Shown: positions 8,407 to 17,497 of the stretch, one piece after another
Layout of the letters: each line of letters begins with the position of its first letter
Position numbering within the stretch: the first letter of the stretch is position 1
The notes under the pieces: generated by a model
Seen by the model: the letters and a program-made list of their open reading frames with translations, nothing else
The model's database searches: none
What the model was told of the DNA's origin: nothing
From: Mycobacterium sp. SMC-8
Lineage (GTDB): Bacteria > Actinomycetota > Actinomycetes > Mycobacteriales > Mycobacteriaceae
DNA length: 64,000 bases
Assembly (NCBI RefSeq): GCF_025263565.1
Contig: NZ_CP079865.1
Span: 1,674,001-1,738,000 of the forward strand
Reading direction: 5' to 3'
Translations under genes and position numbers: made by a program

Positions 8407-8930
8407 CAGTGCGCGAGAACCTTGATGCCGATCACCAGCAGGCCGATGCCGGTGAGCGCCAGCACCGTCAGGATCTGCTGCCACAGGCGCAGCCGGGCCC
8501 GCCGGACGCCCAGCAGCGCAATCAATCCCAGCTCGCCGACCAGGATCCACTTGGCGATCCACATCGCGGTGTCGGTGTCCAACAGGTTGATCGCCGCGGT
8601 ACCCAGGGCGAGCAGCGGAAGCAGCGCGGCCTGCAGGATCTGTCCGGACGCCTGCAGCATCCGCCACAACTGCACGCCCCGCGGGTTTTGCCCGTGCACG
8701 CTCATGTGCGCGACCCAGTCGGCAAGCAGGCTGGCCGCCCACAGCCCGCCCATCGTGATCCCGACGTCGAGCATCCGGGCCCACCCGCTGGTGTCGTCCT
8801 CGGTGTAGCGCGTCAGCACGACCAGCGTCGCCAGGCAGGAGATCGCGCCGTAGAGACGCTCCCGCAGCATCGCGACGACGTGCTCGACCGGCACCTCGTC
8901 GACCTCGGAGCCGGCGGCGGTCTCACTCAC
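8406..8930 (-). CDS. Small integral membrane protein
   Basis: This is a 174-aa protein with an acidic N-terminus (MSETAAGSEVDEVPVEHV) and about four membrane segments, including LWAASLLADWVA and ILTVLALTGIGLLVIGI. No catalytic motif is visible. It sits between a TetR gene (8-bp overlap) and a FUSC transporter gene (TGATG overlap), so the three are translated as a unit. A role as partner of the transporter is an inference from position only. Confidence 0.8.
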   Translation of the reverse strand: MSETAAGSEVDEVPVEHVVAMLRERLYGAISCLATLVVLTRYTEDDTSGWARMLDVGITMGGLWAASLLADWVAHMSVHGQNPRGVQLWRMLQASGQILQAALLPLLALGTAAINLLDTDTAMWIAKWILVGELGLIALLGVRRARLRLWQQILTVLALTGIGLLVIGIKVLAH

Positions 8931-9489
8931 GTTCGGGCACCGAGGAGAACTGGCCGGAGTCCAGCGCCTCGCTCAGCTGGCCGACGATCCAGCCCAGCCC
9001 GGTGACATCCGGGGGCAGCGTGGCTTGCTCGTACCCGACCAGCACATACACCGCCCAGGCGGCGAACAACTCCGCCTGTCGCGGCTGGTGCAGGATCTCC
9101 ATCGCGGCGTCGTACATCACGTCGAAGCGCTGCCGGTCGACGGCCTCCTGCACCGCGCGCACCTGCGGAGCCACCGCACTCCACACCCGGATGGCGGCTT
9201 CGGCGCCGTGCGGCAGCGTCAGGCCGGCTTCCATCAGCCGGTCGATGCGGCGGCGCGGGTCGGTCTCGGGCCGGACGGCCTCGACGATCTCCAGCGTCAT
9301 GCCCTCATGCCAGTGCGCAACGAGTTGCTGTGTGAACGCGGGCCAGTTTGAGAAGTAGTGATAGAACGAGCCCGTGGTGACACCGAGCCGGTCACACACC
9401 GCCGCGAGCTTCAGACCTCCGTACCCGAGGTCGGACAGCACGTCGAGCCCCGCCTCGAAGAACGACTCCCGCGACGCCACAGCCCCCAT
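8923..9489 (-). CDS. TetR-family regulator of the FUSC operon
   Basis: This 188-aa regulator has an N-terminal TetR helix-turn-helix (DRLGVTTGSFYHYFSNWPAF, about residues 35-55). The divergent C-terminal ligand domain is as expected for the family. It is the first gene of an operon with a small membrane protein and a FUSC transporter, the usual layout of an autoregulated, inducible export system. The start is uncertain: ATG 9489 (MGAVASRESF) is preferred, but in-frame ATGs at 9501 and 9519 are possible and none has a strong ribosome site. Confidence 0.85.
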   Translation of the reverse strand: MGAVASRESFFEAGLDVLSDLGYGGLKLAAVCDRLGVTTGSFYHYFSNWPAFTQQLVAHWHEGMTLEIVEAVRPETDPRRRIDRLMEAGLTLPHGAEAAIRVWSAVAPQVRAVQEAVDRQRFDVMYDAAMEILHQPRQAELFAAWAVYVLVGYEQATLPPDVTGLGWIVGQLSEALDSGQFSSVPERE

Positions 9490-9656
9490 GAGGGAGAACA
9501 TTAGTTCGCATCCCGGCATGGGGAACAGTCCCGTGCCGGTGCGCGAGCCCGCCGTGGGCCGCGGTTCTGGCGTCGGAGTTTGCTGTCAGGTCACCCTCGG
9601 GTAACGGGTCGAGGACGTGTCACCGGGGCCCAGGTGACGTGTGGCACAATTTGACC

Positions 9657-10292
9657 GTGCCGTATACGGCTAGTCGAGGTCCAGGACGTCCTCCCGCAGC
9701 GAAGGCCGCTGAAACTCGGGAGCGCATCCTGCATGCCGCCCGCGAGGTGTTCAGCGAACTCGGCTACGACGCCGCGACGTTCCAAGCCATAGCGATCCGT
9801 GCGGATCTCACGCGTCCAGCCATTAATCACTACTTCGCCAGCAAACGGGTTTTATGGGGTGAGGTGGTCGAGCAGACCAACGCCTCGATCGTCAGCGCAG
9901 GCATCGCCCGGGCGCACGAACAGACCACGCTGATCGGGCGGCTGTCGGCGTTCGTGTCGGTGGCCACCCAGGCCGACGCCGAGGACCGATCGGCGGCGGC
10001 TTTCCTCGTGACCTCGGTGCTGGAATCGCAGCGTCACCCCGAACTCAGCAATGACGAACACGATTCGCTGAAGAACTCCCGTGACTTCGTGTCGTGGGCG
10101 GTCAACGACGCGGTGGCGCGCGGCGAGCTGAGCACCGACACCGACGTCAACCACCTGGTCGAGATGCTGGTCGCGGTGGTGTGGGGGATGGGCTTCTATG
10201 CCGGGTTCGTCGGCGACCGCAGCGAACTGGGCGCCGTGGTGCACAAGCTGGAGCTGCTGCTGGCCAACAAGTTGTGGAATCTCAGCGAATAA
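9657..10292 (+). CDS. TetR-family regulator (Rv0144-like)
   Basis: This 211-aa TetR protein begins VPYTASRGPGRPPAAKAAET. The basic leader is followed by the HTH, with IAIRADLTRPAINHYFASKRVLW at about residues 38-60. The GTG at 9657 is preferred; an in-frame ATG at 9639 would add six residues. It lies upstream of a methyltransferase, an aldehyde dehydrogenase and an SDR on the same strand, the order I recall for Rv0144-Rv0148 in M. tuberculosis. The effector is unknown. Fatty-acyl or lipid ligands are a reasonable guess from the neighbours. Confidence 0.85.
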   Translation: MPYTASRGPGRPPAAKAAETRERILHAAREVFSELGYDAATFQAIAIRADLTRPAINHYFASKRVLWGEVVEQTNASIVSAGIARAHEQTTLIGRLSAFVSVATQADAEDRSAAAFLVTSVLESQRHPELSNDEHDSLKNSRDFVSWAVNDAVARGELSTDTDVNHLVEMLVAVVWGMGFYAGFVGDRSELGAVVHKLELLLANKLWNLSE

Positions 10293-10355
10293 CCTTCCCT
10301 TCTGAATGTTCCCTGTGAATGTGGTGCGGGCGCCGGTTTGACGCGAGTCGCTTAG

Positions 10356-11330
<975 letters not shown>

Positions 11331-11339
11331 CACCTGTTC

Positions 11340-11357
11340 ACCAACCGGGTGGTTGGT
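11340..11357. promoter_or_regulatory. Perfect 7-bp inverted repeat upstream of the aldehyde dehydrogenase
   Basis: ACCAACC (11340-11346) and GGTTGGT (11351-11357) form a perfect palindrome with a 4-bp centre, about 40 bp upstream of the aldehyde dehydrogenase start. Size and symmetry suit a TetR-family operator. The TetR gene at 9657 is the nearest candidate. Binding is inferred, not shown. Confidence 0.5.
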
Positions 11358-11397
11358 TACGATGCGGGTACTCCCCCAGGTCAGGAAGGGACCCGTC

Positions 11398-12813
11398 ATG
11401 ACCACCGAATCCGTCGTACCCGCGCAGGCCGCCGCCGCCGTGACCAGTACCGACATCCCCGCCGTCGTCAGCAAGCTGCGGGCCACGTTCGCCACCGGCC
11501 GCACCCGCAGCGTGCAGTGGCGCAAGGAGCAGCTGCACGCGCTCGAACGGCTGATGACCGAGAACGAGGGCGCGATCGCCGAAGCACTGGAGAAGGATTT
11601 GGGCCGCGCGCCGTTCGAGGCGTGGCTCGCCGACATCGCCAGCACCGCCGGTGAAGCCGCCTACGCGGCCAAGAACGTCGGCAAGTGGATGAAACGGCGT
11701 TACCGCTTGCTGGAGATGTCCCAGCTGCCCGGCCGCGGCTGGGTCGAGTACGAGCCCTACGGCACCGTGCTGATCATCGGGGCATGGAACTTCCCGTTCG
11801 CACTCACCCTCGGCCCCGCCGTCGGGGCCATCGCCGCCGGAAACACTGCGGTGCTCAAGCCGTCTGAAGTCGCACCGGCGTCGTCGGCGCTGATGGCCGA
11901 ACTGGTGCCGCGCTACATGGACAACGACGCGATCGCCGTCGTGGAGGGGGACGGCGCGGTCAGCCAGGAGCTGATCGCGCAGGGCTTCGACCACCTGATC
12001 TTCACCGGAGGCACCGAGGTGGGCCGCCGCGTGTACGAGGCCGCCGCCGCCCACCTCACCCCGGTCACCCTCGAGCTCGGCGGCAAGAGCCCGGTGATCG
12101 TGGCCGCCGACGCCGACATCGAGGTCGCCGCCAAGCGCATCGCCTGGACCAAGCTGATCAACTCGGGCCAGATCTGCATCGCACCGGACTACGTGCTGGC
12201 CGAGGCCCCGATCCGCGACAAGCTCGTCGACGGCATCCGCGCGGCCATCGACACGTTCGAGGCGGGCAACGCCGACGGCAAGAAGATCGTCAACGAGCGC
12301 CACTTCAACCGGCTTTCCAGCGCGCTGGCCGCCACCAAGGGCAGGGTCGCCGTCGGCGGCGGCTCCGACGCGGCAGCCCTGAAGATCGCACCCACCGTCG
12401 TGGTCGACCCCGATCCGGCCGAGCCGCTGATGACCGACGAGATCTTCGGCCCGATCCTGCCCGTGGTGACCGTGCAGAACCTTGACGAGGCAATCTCTTT
12501 CGTCAACTCCAGGCCGAAGCCCTTGGCCGCATACCTGTTCACCAAGGCCAAGGCGGTGCGCGAGCGGGTGATCAAGGAGGTGCCGGCCGGCGGCATGGTG
12601 GTGAACCATCTGATCTTCCACTTCGCCACCCACAAGCTGCCGTTCGGCGGCGTCGGACCGTCCGGTCTGGGCGCCTACCACGGCAAGTTCGGCTTCGAGG
12701 AGTTCAGCCACCGCAAGTCGGTGCTGACCAAGCCGACCCGACCCGACCTCGGCGCCATGATCTACCCCCCGTATACAGAGAAGGCGTGGAAGCTGGCGCG
12801 CAAGCTGTTCTAA
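11398..12813 (+). CDS. NAD(P)+-dependent aldehyde dehydrogenase (Rv0147-like)
   Basis: This 471-aa enzyme oxidises aldehydes to acids. The sequence shows the family active-site parts: NFPFALTLGP near the cofactor pocket, FTGGTEVGRRV, the catalytic Glu in TLELGGKSPVIV and the nucleophilic Cys in NSGQICIAPDYVL. The C-terminal half has EIFGPILPVV and LPFGGVGPSGLGAYHGK. The pattern is closest to class 3 (fatty/aromatic aldehyde) dehydrogenases, which also have a shorter N-terminus. The ATG at 11398 has a good ribosome site (AGGAAGGG). An SDR gene follows 30 bp downstream, suggesting a lipid- or alcohol-oxidising operon. Confidence 0.93.
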   Translation: MTTESVVPAQAAAAVTSTDIPAVVSKLRATFATGRTRSVQWRKEQLHALERLMTENEGAIAEALEKDLGRAPFEAWLADIASTAGEAAYAAKNVGKWMKRRYRLLEMSQLPGRGWVEYEPYGTVLIIGAWNFPFALTLGPAVGAIAAGNTAVLKPSEVAPASSALMAELVPRYMDNDAIAVVEGDGAVSQELIAQGFDHLIFTGGTEVGRRVYEAAAAHLTPVTLELGGKSPVIVAADADIEVAAKRIAWTKLINSGQICIAPDYVLAEAPIRDKLVDGIRAAIDTFEAGNADGKKIVNERHFNRLSSALAATKGRVAVGGGSDAAALKIAPTVVVDPDPAEPLMTDEIFGPILPVVTVQNLDEAISFVNSRPKPLAAYLFTKAKAVRERVIKEVPAGGMVVNHLIFHFATHKLPFGGVGPSGLGAYHGKFGFEEFSHRKSVLTKPTRPDLGAMIYPPYTEKAWKLARKLF

Positions 12814-12843
12814 GCCGGTCGAACCCCTAAGAGAGGAACATCA

Positions 12844-13707
12844 GTGCCAGGAGTGCAGGATCGTGTCATCGTCGTCACGGGTGCCGGAGGTGGCCTCGGC
12901 CGCGAGTACGCACTGACGCTCGCTCGCGAGGGCGCCAGCGTGGTCGTCAACGACCTCGGCGGCGCGCGCGACGGTACCGGATCCGGGTCGGCCATGGCCG
13001 ACGAGGTGGTCAAGGAGATCAAGGACGCCGGTGGCCGCGCGGTGGCGAACTACGACTCCGTCGCCGAGCCCGAGGGGGCGGCCAACATCATCAAGACCGC
13101 CGTCGACGAATTCGGCAAGGTCGACGGTGTGGTCTCCAACGCGGGCATCCTGCGCGACGGCACCTTCCACAAGATGGAGTTCGGCAACTGGGACGCCGTG
13201 CTCAAAGTGCATCTGTACGGCGGATACAACGTGATCCGCGCCGCGTGGCCGCACTTCCGCGAGAACGGCTTCGGCCGCGTCGTGGTCGCGACGTCGACCA
13301 GCGGGCTGTTCGGCAACTTCGGGCAGGCCAACTACGGTGCCGCCAAGCTCGGTCTGGTCGGCCTGATCAACACGCTGGCCCAGGAGGGCGCGAAGTACAA
13401 CATCAAGGCCAACGCGATCGCGCCGATCGCCGCGACGCGGATGACGCAGGACATCCTGCCGCCTGAAGTGTTCGAGAAGCTGACCCCCGAATATGTGGCG
13501 CCGATCGTGTCCTACCTGTGCACCGAAGAGGTGCCGGACACCGCCTCGGTGTTCATCGTCGGCGGCGGCAAGGTGCAGCGGGTGGCGCTGTTCCAGAACA
13601 GCGGCGTGACGTTCACCGAGGTGCCGTCGGTCGACGATGTCGCCGCCAAGTGGGGCGAGATCACCGATCTGTCGGCAGCCGAGCGAGCAACCTTCAGCCT
13701 CGGCTGA
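12844..13707 (+). CDS. Short-chain dehydrogenase, 17-beta-HSD type 4-like (Rv0148-like)
   Basis: This is a 287-aa SDR with cofactor motif VTGAGGGLGREYA (residues 11-23), NAG (99-101), a catalytic Ser near 151-153 and YGAAK (Tyr164, Lys168). The spacing and the NDLGGARDGTGSGS loop resemble the dehydrogenase domain of peroxisomal multifunctional enzyme/HSD17B4. That suggests a 3-hydroxyacyl-CoA or steroid substrate. The GTG at 12844 is preceded by AGAGGAA. It is co-directional with the aldehyde dehydrogenase (30-bp gap) and the quinone oxidoreductase (5-bp gap). Confidence 0.92.
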   Translation: MPGVQDRVIVVTGAGGGLGREYALTLAREGASVVVNDLGGARDGTGSGSAMADEVVKEIKDAGGRAVANYDSVAEPEGAANIIKTAVDEFGKVDGVVSNAGILRDGTFHKMEFGNWDAVLKVHLYGGYNVIRAAWPHFRENGFGRVVVATSTSGLFGNFGQANYGAAKLGLVGLINTLAQEGAKYNIKANAIAPIAATRMTQDILPPEVFEKLTPEYVAPIVSYLCTEEVPDTASVFIVGGGKVQRVALFQNSGVTFTEVPSVDDVAAKWGEITDLSAAERATFSLG

Positions 13708-13712
13708 CAGTA

Positions 13713-14675
13713 GTGAAAGCGCTTGTCGCACAGGAGCTGACAGGTCCGGCGGGGCTGGCGTACACCGACGTCGAGGAGGTGCGCGGCGGCGATGCCGTCG
13801 TCCTCGACGTCGGTGCCGCCGGCGTCTGCTTCCCCGACCTGCTGATGCTGCGCGGTGAGTACCAGATGAAGGTTCCGGCGCCGTTCGTGCCGGGCCTCGA
13901 GGTCGCGGGCACGGTGCGGTCGGCCCCGGAGGATTCGGGTTTGGTTGCCGGGCAGCGGGTCTCGGCGTTCAGCCTGCTGGGCGCGTGGGCCGAGCAGGTC
14001 GCGGTGCCGGTGGGCAGCGTGGTGCCGACCAACGCAGCGCTCGACGACGGGTCGGCGGTGTGCCTGCTGGGCAACTACTACACGATGTATTTCGCGCTGC
14101 ACCGGCGCGGCGGGCTGCAGGCCGGTGAGACCGTGCTGGTGCTCGGTTCCGGTGGCGGGATCGGGACGGCGTCGGTGCAGATCGCGAAAGCGTTGGGCGC
14201 AAGGGTGATCGCGATGGTGCACCGCCCGTCGGCGGCCGGGTTTGTGGAGTCCCTGGGCGCCGACGTGGTGCTGCCGCTGACCGACGGGTGGCTCGAGGCG
14301 GTCAAGGCCGAGACTGGTGGCCGGGGCGTCGACCTGGTGGTGGACCCGATCGGCGGGCACGCGTTCGACGATGCCGTGCGCGCGCTGGCCACCGAGGGCC
14401 GGCTGCTGGTGATCGGCTTCGCCGCCGGCGGCATCCCGACGGTCAAGGTCAACCGGTTGCTACTGCGCAATGTCAGTGTGGTCGGCGTCGGGTGGGGCGA
14501 ATTCGTCAACCGCACCCCCGGAGCGCAGGCCGAGGTCGGTGCCGCATTGGCGGGGTTGGTCGACAACGGCCTCAAACCGCCTGAGCCGGTGCGGTTTCCG
14601 CTCTCGGACGGGGTGGCGGCGCTACAGGCCTTCGCCGACGGGGCGGTCAACGGGAAGCTCGTCCTGGAGCCGTGA
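13713..14675 (+). CDS. Zinc-independent MDR oxidoreductase / NADPH:quinone reductase (Rv0149-like)
   Basis: This 320-aa medium-chain dehydrogenase/reductase is of the quinone oxidoreductase group. The N-terminal GroES-like half has GVCFPDLLMLRGEYQ and PGLEVAGTV. The Rossmann half has VLVLGSGGGIGTASVQIAKALGA. No zinc-binding Cys/His set is present, as usual for this group. The start is GTG 13713, five bases after the SDR stop. It overlaps the next gene by GTGA. It may act on enoyl-CoA or quinone-like substrates; the specific substrate is not readable. Confidence 0.9.
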   Translation: MKALVAQELTGPAGLAYTDVEEVRGGDAVVLDVGAAGVCFPDLLMLRGEYQMKVPAPFVPGLEVAGTVRSAPEDSGLVAGQRVSAFSLLGAWAEQVAVPVGSVVPTNAALDDGSAVCLLGNYYTMYFALHRRGGLQAGETVLVLGSGGGIGTASVQIAKALGARVIAMVHRPSAAGFVESLGADVVLPLTDGWLEAVKAETGGRGVDLVVDPIGGHAFDDAVRALATEGRLLVIGFAAGGIPTVKVNRLLLRNVSVVGVGWGEFVNRTPGAQAEVGAALAGLVDNGLKPPEPVRFPLSDGVAALQAFADGAVNGKLVLEP

Positions 14676-15373
14676 GTATTCGCGCGCTGGCCTTCGACGT
14701 GTTCGGCACCGTTGTGGACTGGCGCTCCAGCGTCATCTCCGAACTCGCCGAGTTCGGGTGCCGCAACGGTGTGTCGGCGGACTGGCAGCGGTTCGCCGAC
14801 GACTGGCGGGCCGGCTACGCGCCGGCGATGGACCGGGTGCGCACTGGCGAGTTGCCGTGGACCCGCCTGGACGACCTGCACCGCGGCCGCCTCGTCGAGT
14901 TGCTCGCCGGTGCCGGGATCACGGTGAGCGACAACGAGATCGACGAGCTCAACCGGGCCTGGCACCGGCTGGATCCGTGGCCGGACTCCGTGGCGGGCCT
15001 GATGCGGCTGAAGCGGCGCTTCGTCATCACCACGCTGTCGAACGGCAACGTGTCGCTGCTGACGAACATGGCCAGACACGCCGGGCTGCCGTGGGACTGC
15101 GTGCTGTCGGCCGAGATCTTCCGGCACTACAAGCCCGACCGGCAGGCCTACCTGGGCTGCGCCGAGATCCTCGATGTGGGGCCCGGCGAACTGATGCTCG
15201 TCGCCGCGCACCCGTCCGATCTACGCGCCGCGCGTGATGCAGGGCTGGCGACGGCGTATGTGCACCGGCCGCTCGAACGGGGTCCCGACCGTACGCCGGA
15301 TCGCCCGGCCGCCTGCGAATTCGACGTCACAGCAGACGATTTCCTGGACCTGGCGGAGAAGCTGGGCGCATGA
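14672..15373 (+). CDS. HAD-superfamily hydrolase, haloacid dehalogenase type II
   Basis: This 233-aa HAD enzyme has motif I FDVFGTVVDW (nucleophile Asp9), motif II in ITTLSNGN, motif III Lys in FRHYKPDRQAY and motif IV-like VAAHPSDLRAARDAG. This order matches type II (S)-2-haloacid dehalogenases, which hydrolyse 2-halo acids to 2-hydroxy acids. Many genome homologues act on other small molecules. The start is GTG 14672, overlapping the upstream oxidoreductase by 4 bp, so it is translationally coupled to it. Confidence 0.85.
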   Translation: MSIRALAFDVFGTVVDWRSSVISELAEFGCRNGVSADWQRFADDWRAGYAPAMDRVRTGELPWTRLDDLHRGRLVELLAGAGITVSDNEIDELNRAWHRLDPWPDSVAGLMRLKRRFVITTLSNGNVSLLTNMARHAGLPWDCVLSAEIFRHYKPDRQAYLGCAEILDVGPGELMLVAAHPSDLRAARDAGLATAYVHRPLERGPDRTPDRPAACEFDVTADDFLDLAEKLGA

Positions 15374-15395
15374 GCGGCGGGCGTACCGTGGTGAC

Positions 15396-16106
15396 ATGAC
15401 TGAATCCGCGTTGCGCATGGCCGAGCGGCTGTTGATCGATCCGCCGGAGCATCCCGATGTGAGCAGAGGGTATCTGGACCTGCTCGGCGACGGGCAGGAG
15501 AAGAACCGCGGCGCGATCCAGGCGCTGTGGGCGTCGCAGCTGGGGTCGCTGTTCTACGACAACGCCCAGACGGTCATGCGGCGGCTGATGACGGCCTGGC
15601 ACGAACCGACCGAGTGGCTGAACATCCCCGTCGGGGGCACCGCGCTCGACGTCGGCAGCGGCCCGGGCAATGTCACCGCCGCGCTGGGCCGCGCCGTCGG
15701 CCCCGGCGGTCTGGCCCTCGGCGTGGACATTTCCGAACCGATGCTGGCGCGGGCGGTGGCCGCCGAGGCCGGGCCGAACGTCGGCTTCCTGCGCGCCGAC
15801 GCGCAACATCTGCCGTTCCGGGACGAGTCGTTCGACGCGGTGGTGTCGATCGCGATGCTGCAGCTGATCCCCGACCCCGCGGTGGCGCTGACCGAGATGG
15901 TCCGGGTGCTGCGGCCCGGGCGGCGGATGGCCGTCATGGTGCCCACGGCCGGCCCGGCGGCGAACCTGCTGCGCTACCTGCCCAACGCGGGCGCGCACGT
16001 CTTCGGCGACGACGAGCTCGGCGACACCCTCGAAGGCCTCGGTGTGGTCGGTGTGCGCACCAAAACCATCGGCACCGTGCAATGGGTCCGGGGCCGCAAA
16101 CCGTGA
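15396..16106 (+). CDS. Class I SAM-dependent methyltransferase
   Basis: This 236-aa methyltransferase has the SAM motif TALDVGSGPGNVTAALGRA (about residues 78-96), the acidic ALGVDISEPM and the post-motif DAVVSIAMLQLIPDP. This is the Ubie/Methyltransf_11 type, and the substrate is unknown. The ATG at 15396 is 7 bp downstream of TACCGT (15383-15388), a TANNNT -10 spacing that suggests a leaderless transcript. It begins 22 bp after the HAD gene. Confidence 0.85.
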   Translation: MTESALRMAERLLIDPPEHPDVSRGYLDLLGDGQEKNRGAIQALWASQLGSLFYDNAQTVMRRLMTAWHEPTEWLNIPVGGTALDVGSGPGNVTAALGRAVGPGGLALGVDISEPMLARAVAAEAGPNVGFLRADAQHLPFRDESFDAVVSIAMLQLIPDPAVALTEMVRVLRPGRRMAVMVPTAGPAANLLRYLPNAGAHVFGDDELGDTLEGLGVVGVRTKTIGTVQWVRGRKP

Positions 16107-16124
16107 CCACGTAGGCTCGCCGGC

Positions 16125-16610
16125 ATGAGCACCGGCGGCCTCGTCCTCGTCGCGCTGGCGATCGCCGTCGGCCTGGTCGGCATCGTGGTGCCGATTCTGC
16201 CCGGCGGGATCCTGGTGATCGGCGCGATCGCGGTGTGGGCGTTCGTGGTGAACAGCACGGTCTCCTGGGCGGTGTTCGGTGTCGCGGCCGCGCTGTTCGT
16301 CGCGTCCCAGGTGATCAAGTACACCTGGCCCGTCAAGCGCATGCGGCGCGCCGACGTGCGCACCTCGGTGCTCGTCGTCGGGGGCATCGCCGGCGTCGTC
16401 GGGTTTTTCGTGATTCCGGTGATCGGTCTGCTGATCGGTTTCGTGCTCGGGGTTTTCGCCGCGGAGATGGGAATCCGGCGCGACGTGACGCGGGCGTGGG
16501 CGTCGACCTGGCACGCGGTCAAGGGCGTGGCGCTGTCGGTCGGGGTCGAGCTCACCGGCGCGCTCCTGGCTACGGTGGCGTGGGTCGTCGGGGTCCTGCT
16601 GACCGGGTAG
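16125..16610 (+). CDS. DUF456-family membrane protein
   Basis: This 161-aa, very hydrophobic protein has about four to five membrane segments and glycine-zipper-like stretches (VIPVIGLLIGFVLGVFAAEMG). The PILPGGILVIGAIAVW segment is typical of DUF456. The family function is unknown. TAGGCT (16112-16117) lies 7 bp before the ATG, a leaderless-type promoter. A long palindrome just downstream probably ends transcription between this gene and the convergent ptpB. Confidence 0.85.
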   Translation: MSTGGLVLVALAIAVGLVGIVVPILPGGILVIGAIAVWAFVVNSTVSWAVFGVAAALFVASQVIKYTWPVKRMRRADVRTSVLVVGGIAGVVGFFVIPVIGLLIGFVLGVFAAEMGIRRDVTRAWASTWHAVKGVALSVGVELTGALLATVAWVVGVLLTG

Positions 16611-16614
16611 CTCA

Positions 16615-16680
16615 CCGCCGAAATCGCATTCCACGCGGCCCAAACCGCCTTGAAGACCGCGTGGAATGCGATTTCGGCGG
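16615..16680. terminator. Perfect 24-bp inverted repeat between convergent genes
   Basis: The arms at 16615-16638 and 16657-16680 are exact reverse complements (CCGCCGAAATCGCATTCCACGCGG on the left is 24 bases; key parts are CCGCCGAAAT and CCACGCGG). An 18-base loop separates them. It lies 4 bp after the DUF456 stop and 16 bp before the ptpB stop, so it can act from both sides. There is no T-run, as is common in mycobacterial terminators. The long perfect stem could instead be a dispersed palindromic repeat. Confidence 0.65.
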
Positions 16681-16696
16681 AAGTCGGGGGTCGGGC

Positions 16697-17497
16697 TCAG
16701 CCGTGCAGGGCAGTGCGGAGCCGGCGGACGTCGTCGTCGGTCAATCCGGCGGCTTCCAGATAGCGTGCCAGCGAGCCGAATTCGGCATCGATCGTGCGCC
16801 GGGCGGTGTCGAGGTACTGCTCGCGCACGCCGAGCACCGCGTCGGTCAGGCGGGCCTCGGCCAACTGCATGATCTCGGGGGCCTCGGCCGCCCGCGCCCG
16901 CACCGATTCGAGGATGCTCTCCCGCAACTGCGGCACCGCGACATTGCTGCGCAGGTAGTCGGCCATGATCGCGTCGCGGTCGACACCGGCGGCCTCCAGC
17001 ACCACCGCGATGGTGAAACCGGTGCGGTCCTTGCCGGCGAAGCAGTGCGCGAGCACGGCGCGGTCGGAGCCGAGCAGCGTCACCACGCGGTGCACCGCGC
17101 GGCGCGCCAGCGGCGCCGCCGCGATCCGCCCGTACTCCTCGGTCATGTACCGGGCCGCGGCCTCGGCGACGGGCTCGTCGTCAGGCTTGTCGGTCATCAT
17201 CCGCTGGAACGCGTGCTCGTGCGGGGACTCCCCGTCGGCGGCCATGGTCTCGACGAACGGCAGGTGATGGATCTCCACGCCCGCGGGCACCAGGCCCGGG
17301 CCGTGCCGCTCCAGCTCCCGCGACGTCCGCAGATCCGCGACGTCGGTGACACCGAAGCCCGCGAGCGCTTCACGGCCGGTGTCGTCGAGCTTGGAGAGCT
17401 CACTGGCGCGGAAGAAGCGCCCCGGTGCGATACCGGTCTGCTCCGAGACGTCCCGGAAGTTCCAGGCGCCCGAGAGCTCACCGCCGGAGAAGGGCAC
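16697..17497 (-). CDS. ptpB: Protein tyrosine/serine phosphatase (PtpB-like, Rv0153c)
   Basis: This 266-aa tyrosine phosphatase has the signature HCFAGKDRTG (151-160), with catalytic Cys152, the Lys characteristic of the PtpB group, and Arg158. The N-terminus GAWNFRDVSEQ is also typical. In M. tuberculosis PtpB is secreted, acts on host signalling and also dephosphorylates phosphoinositides. In an environmental species the target is unknown. The GTG at 17497 shares a base with the fadE2 stop (TAGTG), so the two are coupled. No classic signal peptide is seen. Confidence 0.9.
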   Translation of the reverse strand: MPFSGGELSGAWNFRDVSEQTGIAPGRFFRASELSKLDDTGREALAGFGVTDVADLRTSRELERHGPGLVPAGVEIHHLPFVETMAADGESPHEHAFQRMMTDKPDDEPVAEAAARYMTEEYGRIAAAPLARRAVHRVVTLLGSDRAVLAHCFAGKDRTGFTIAVVLEAAGVDRDAIMADYLRSNVAVPQLRESILESVRARAAEAPEIMQLAEARLTDAVLGVREQYLDTARRTIDAEFGSLARYLEAAGLTDDDVRRLRTALHG

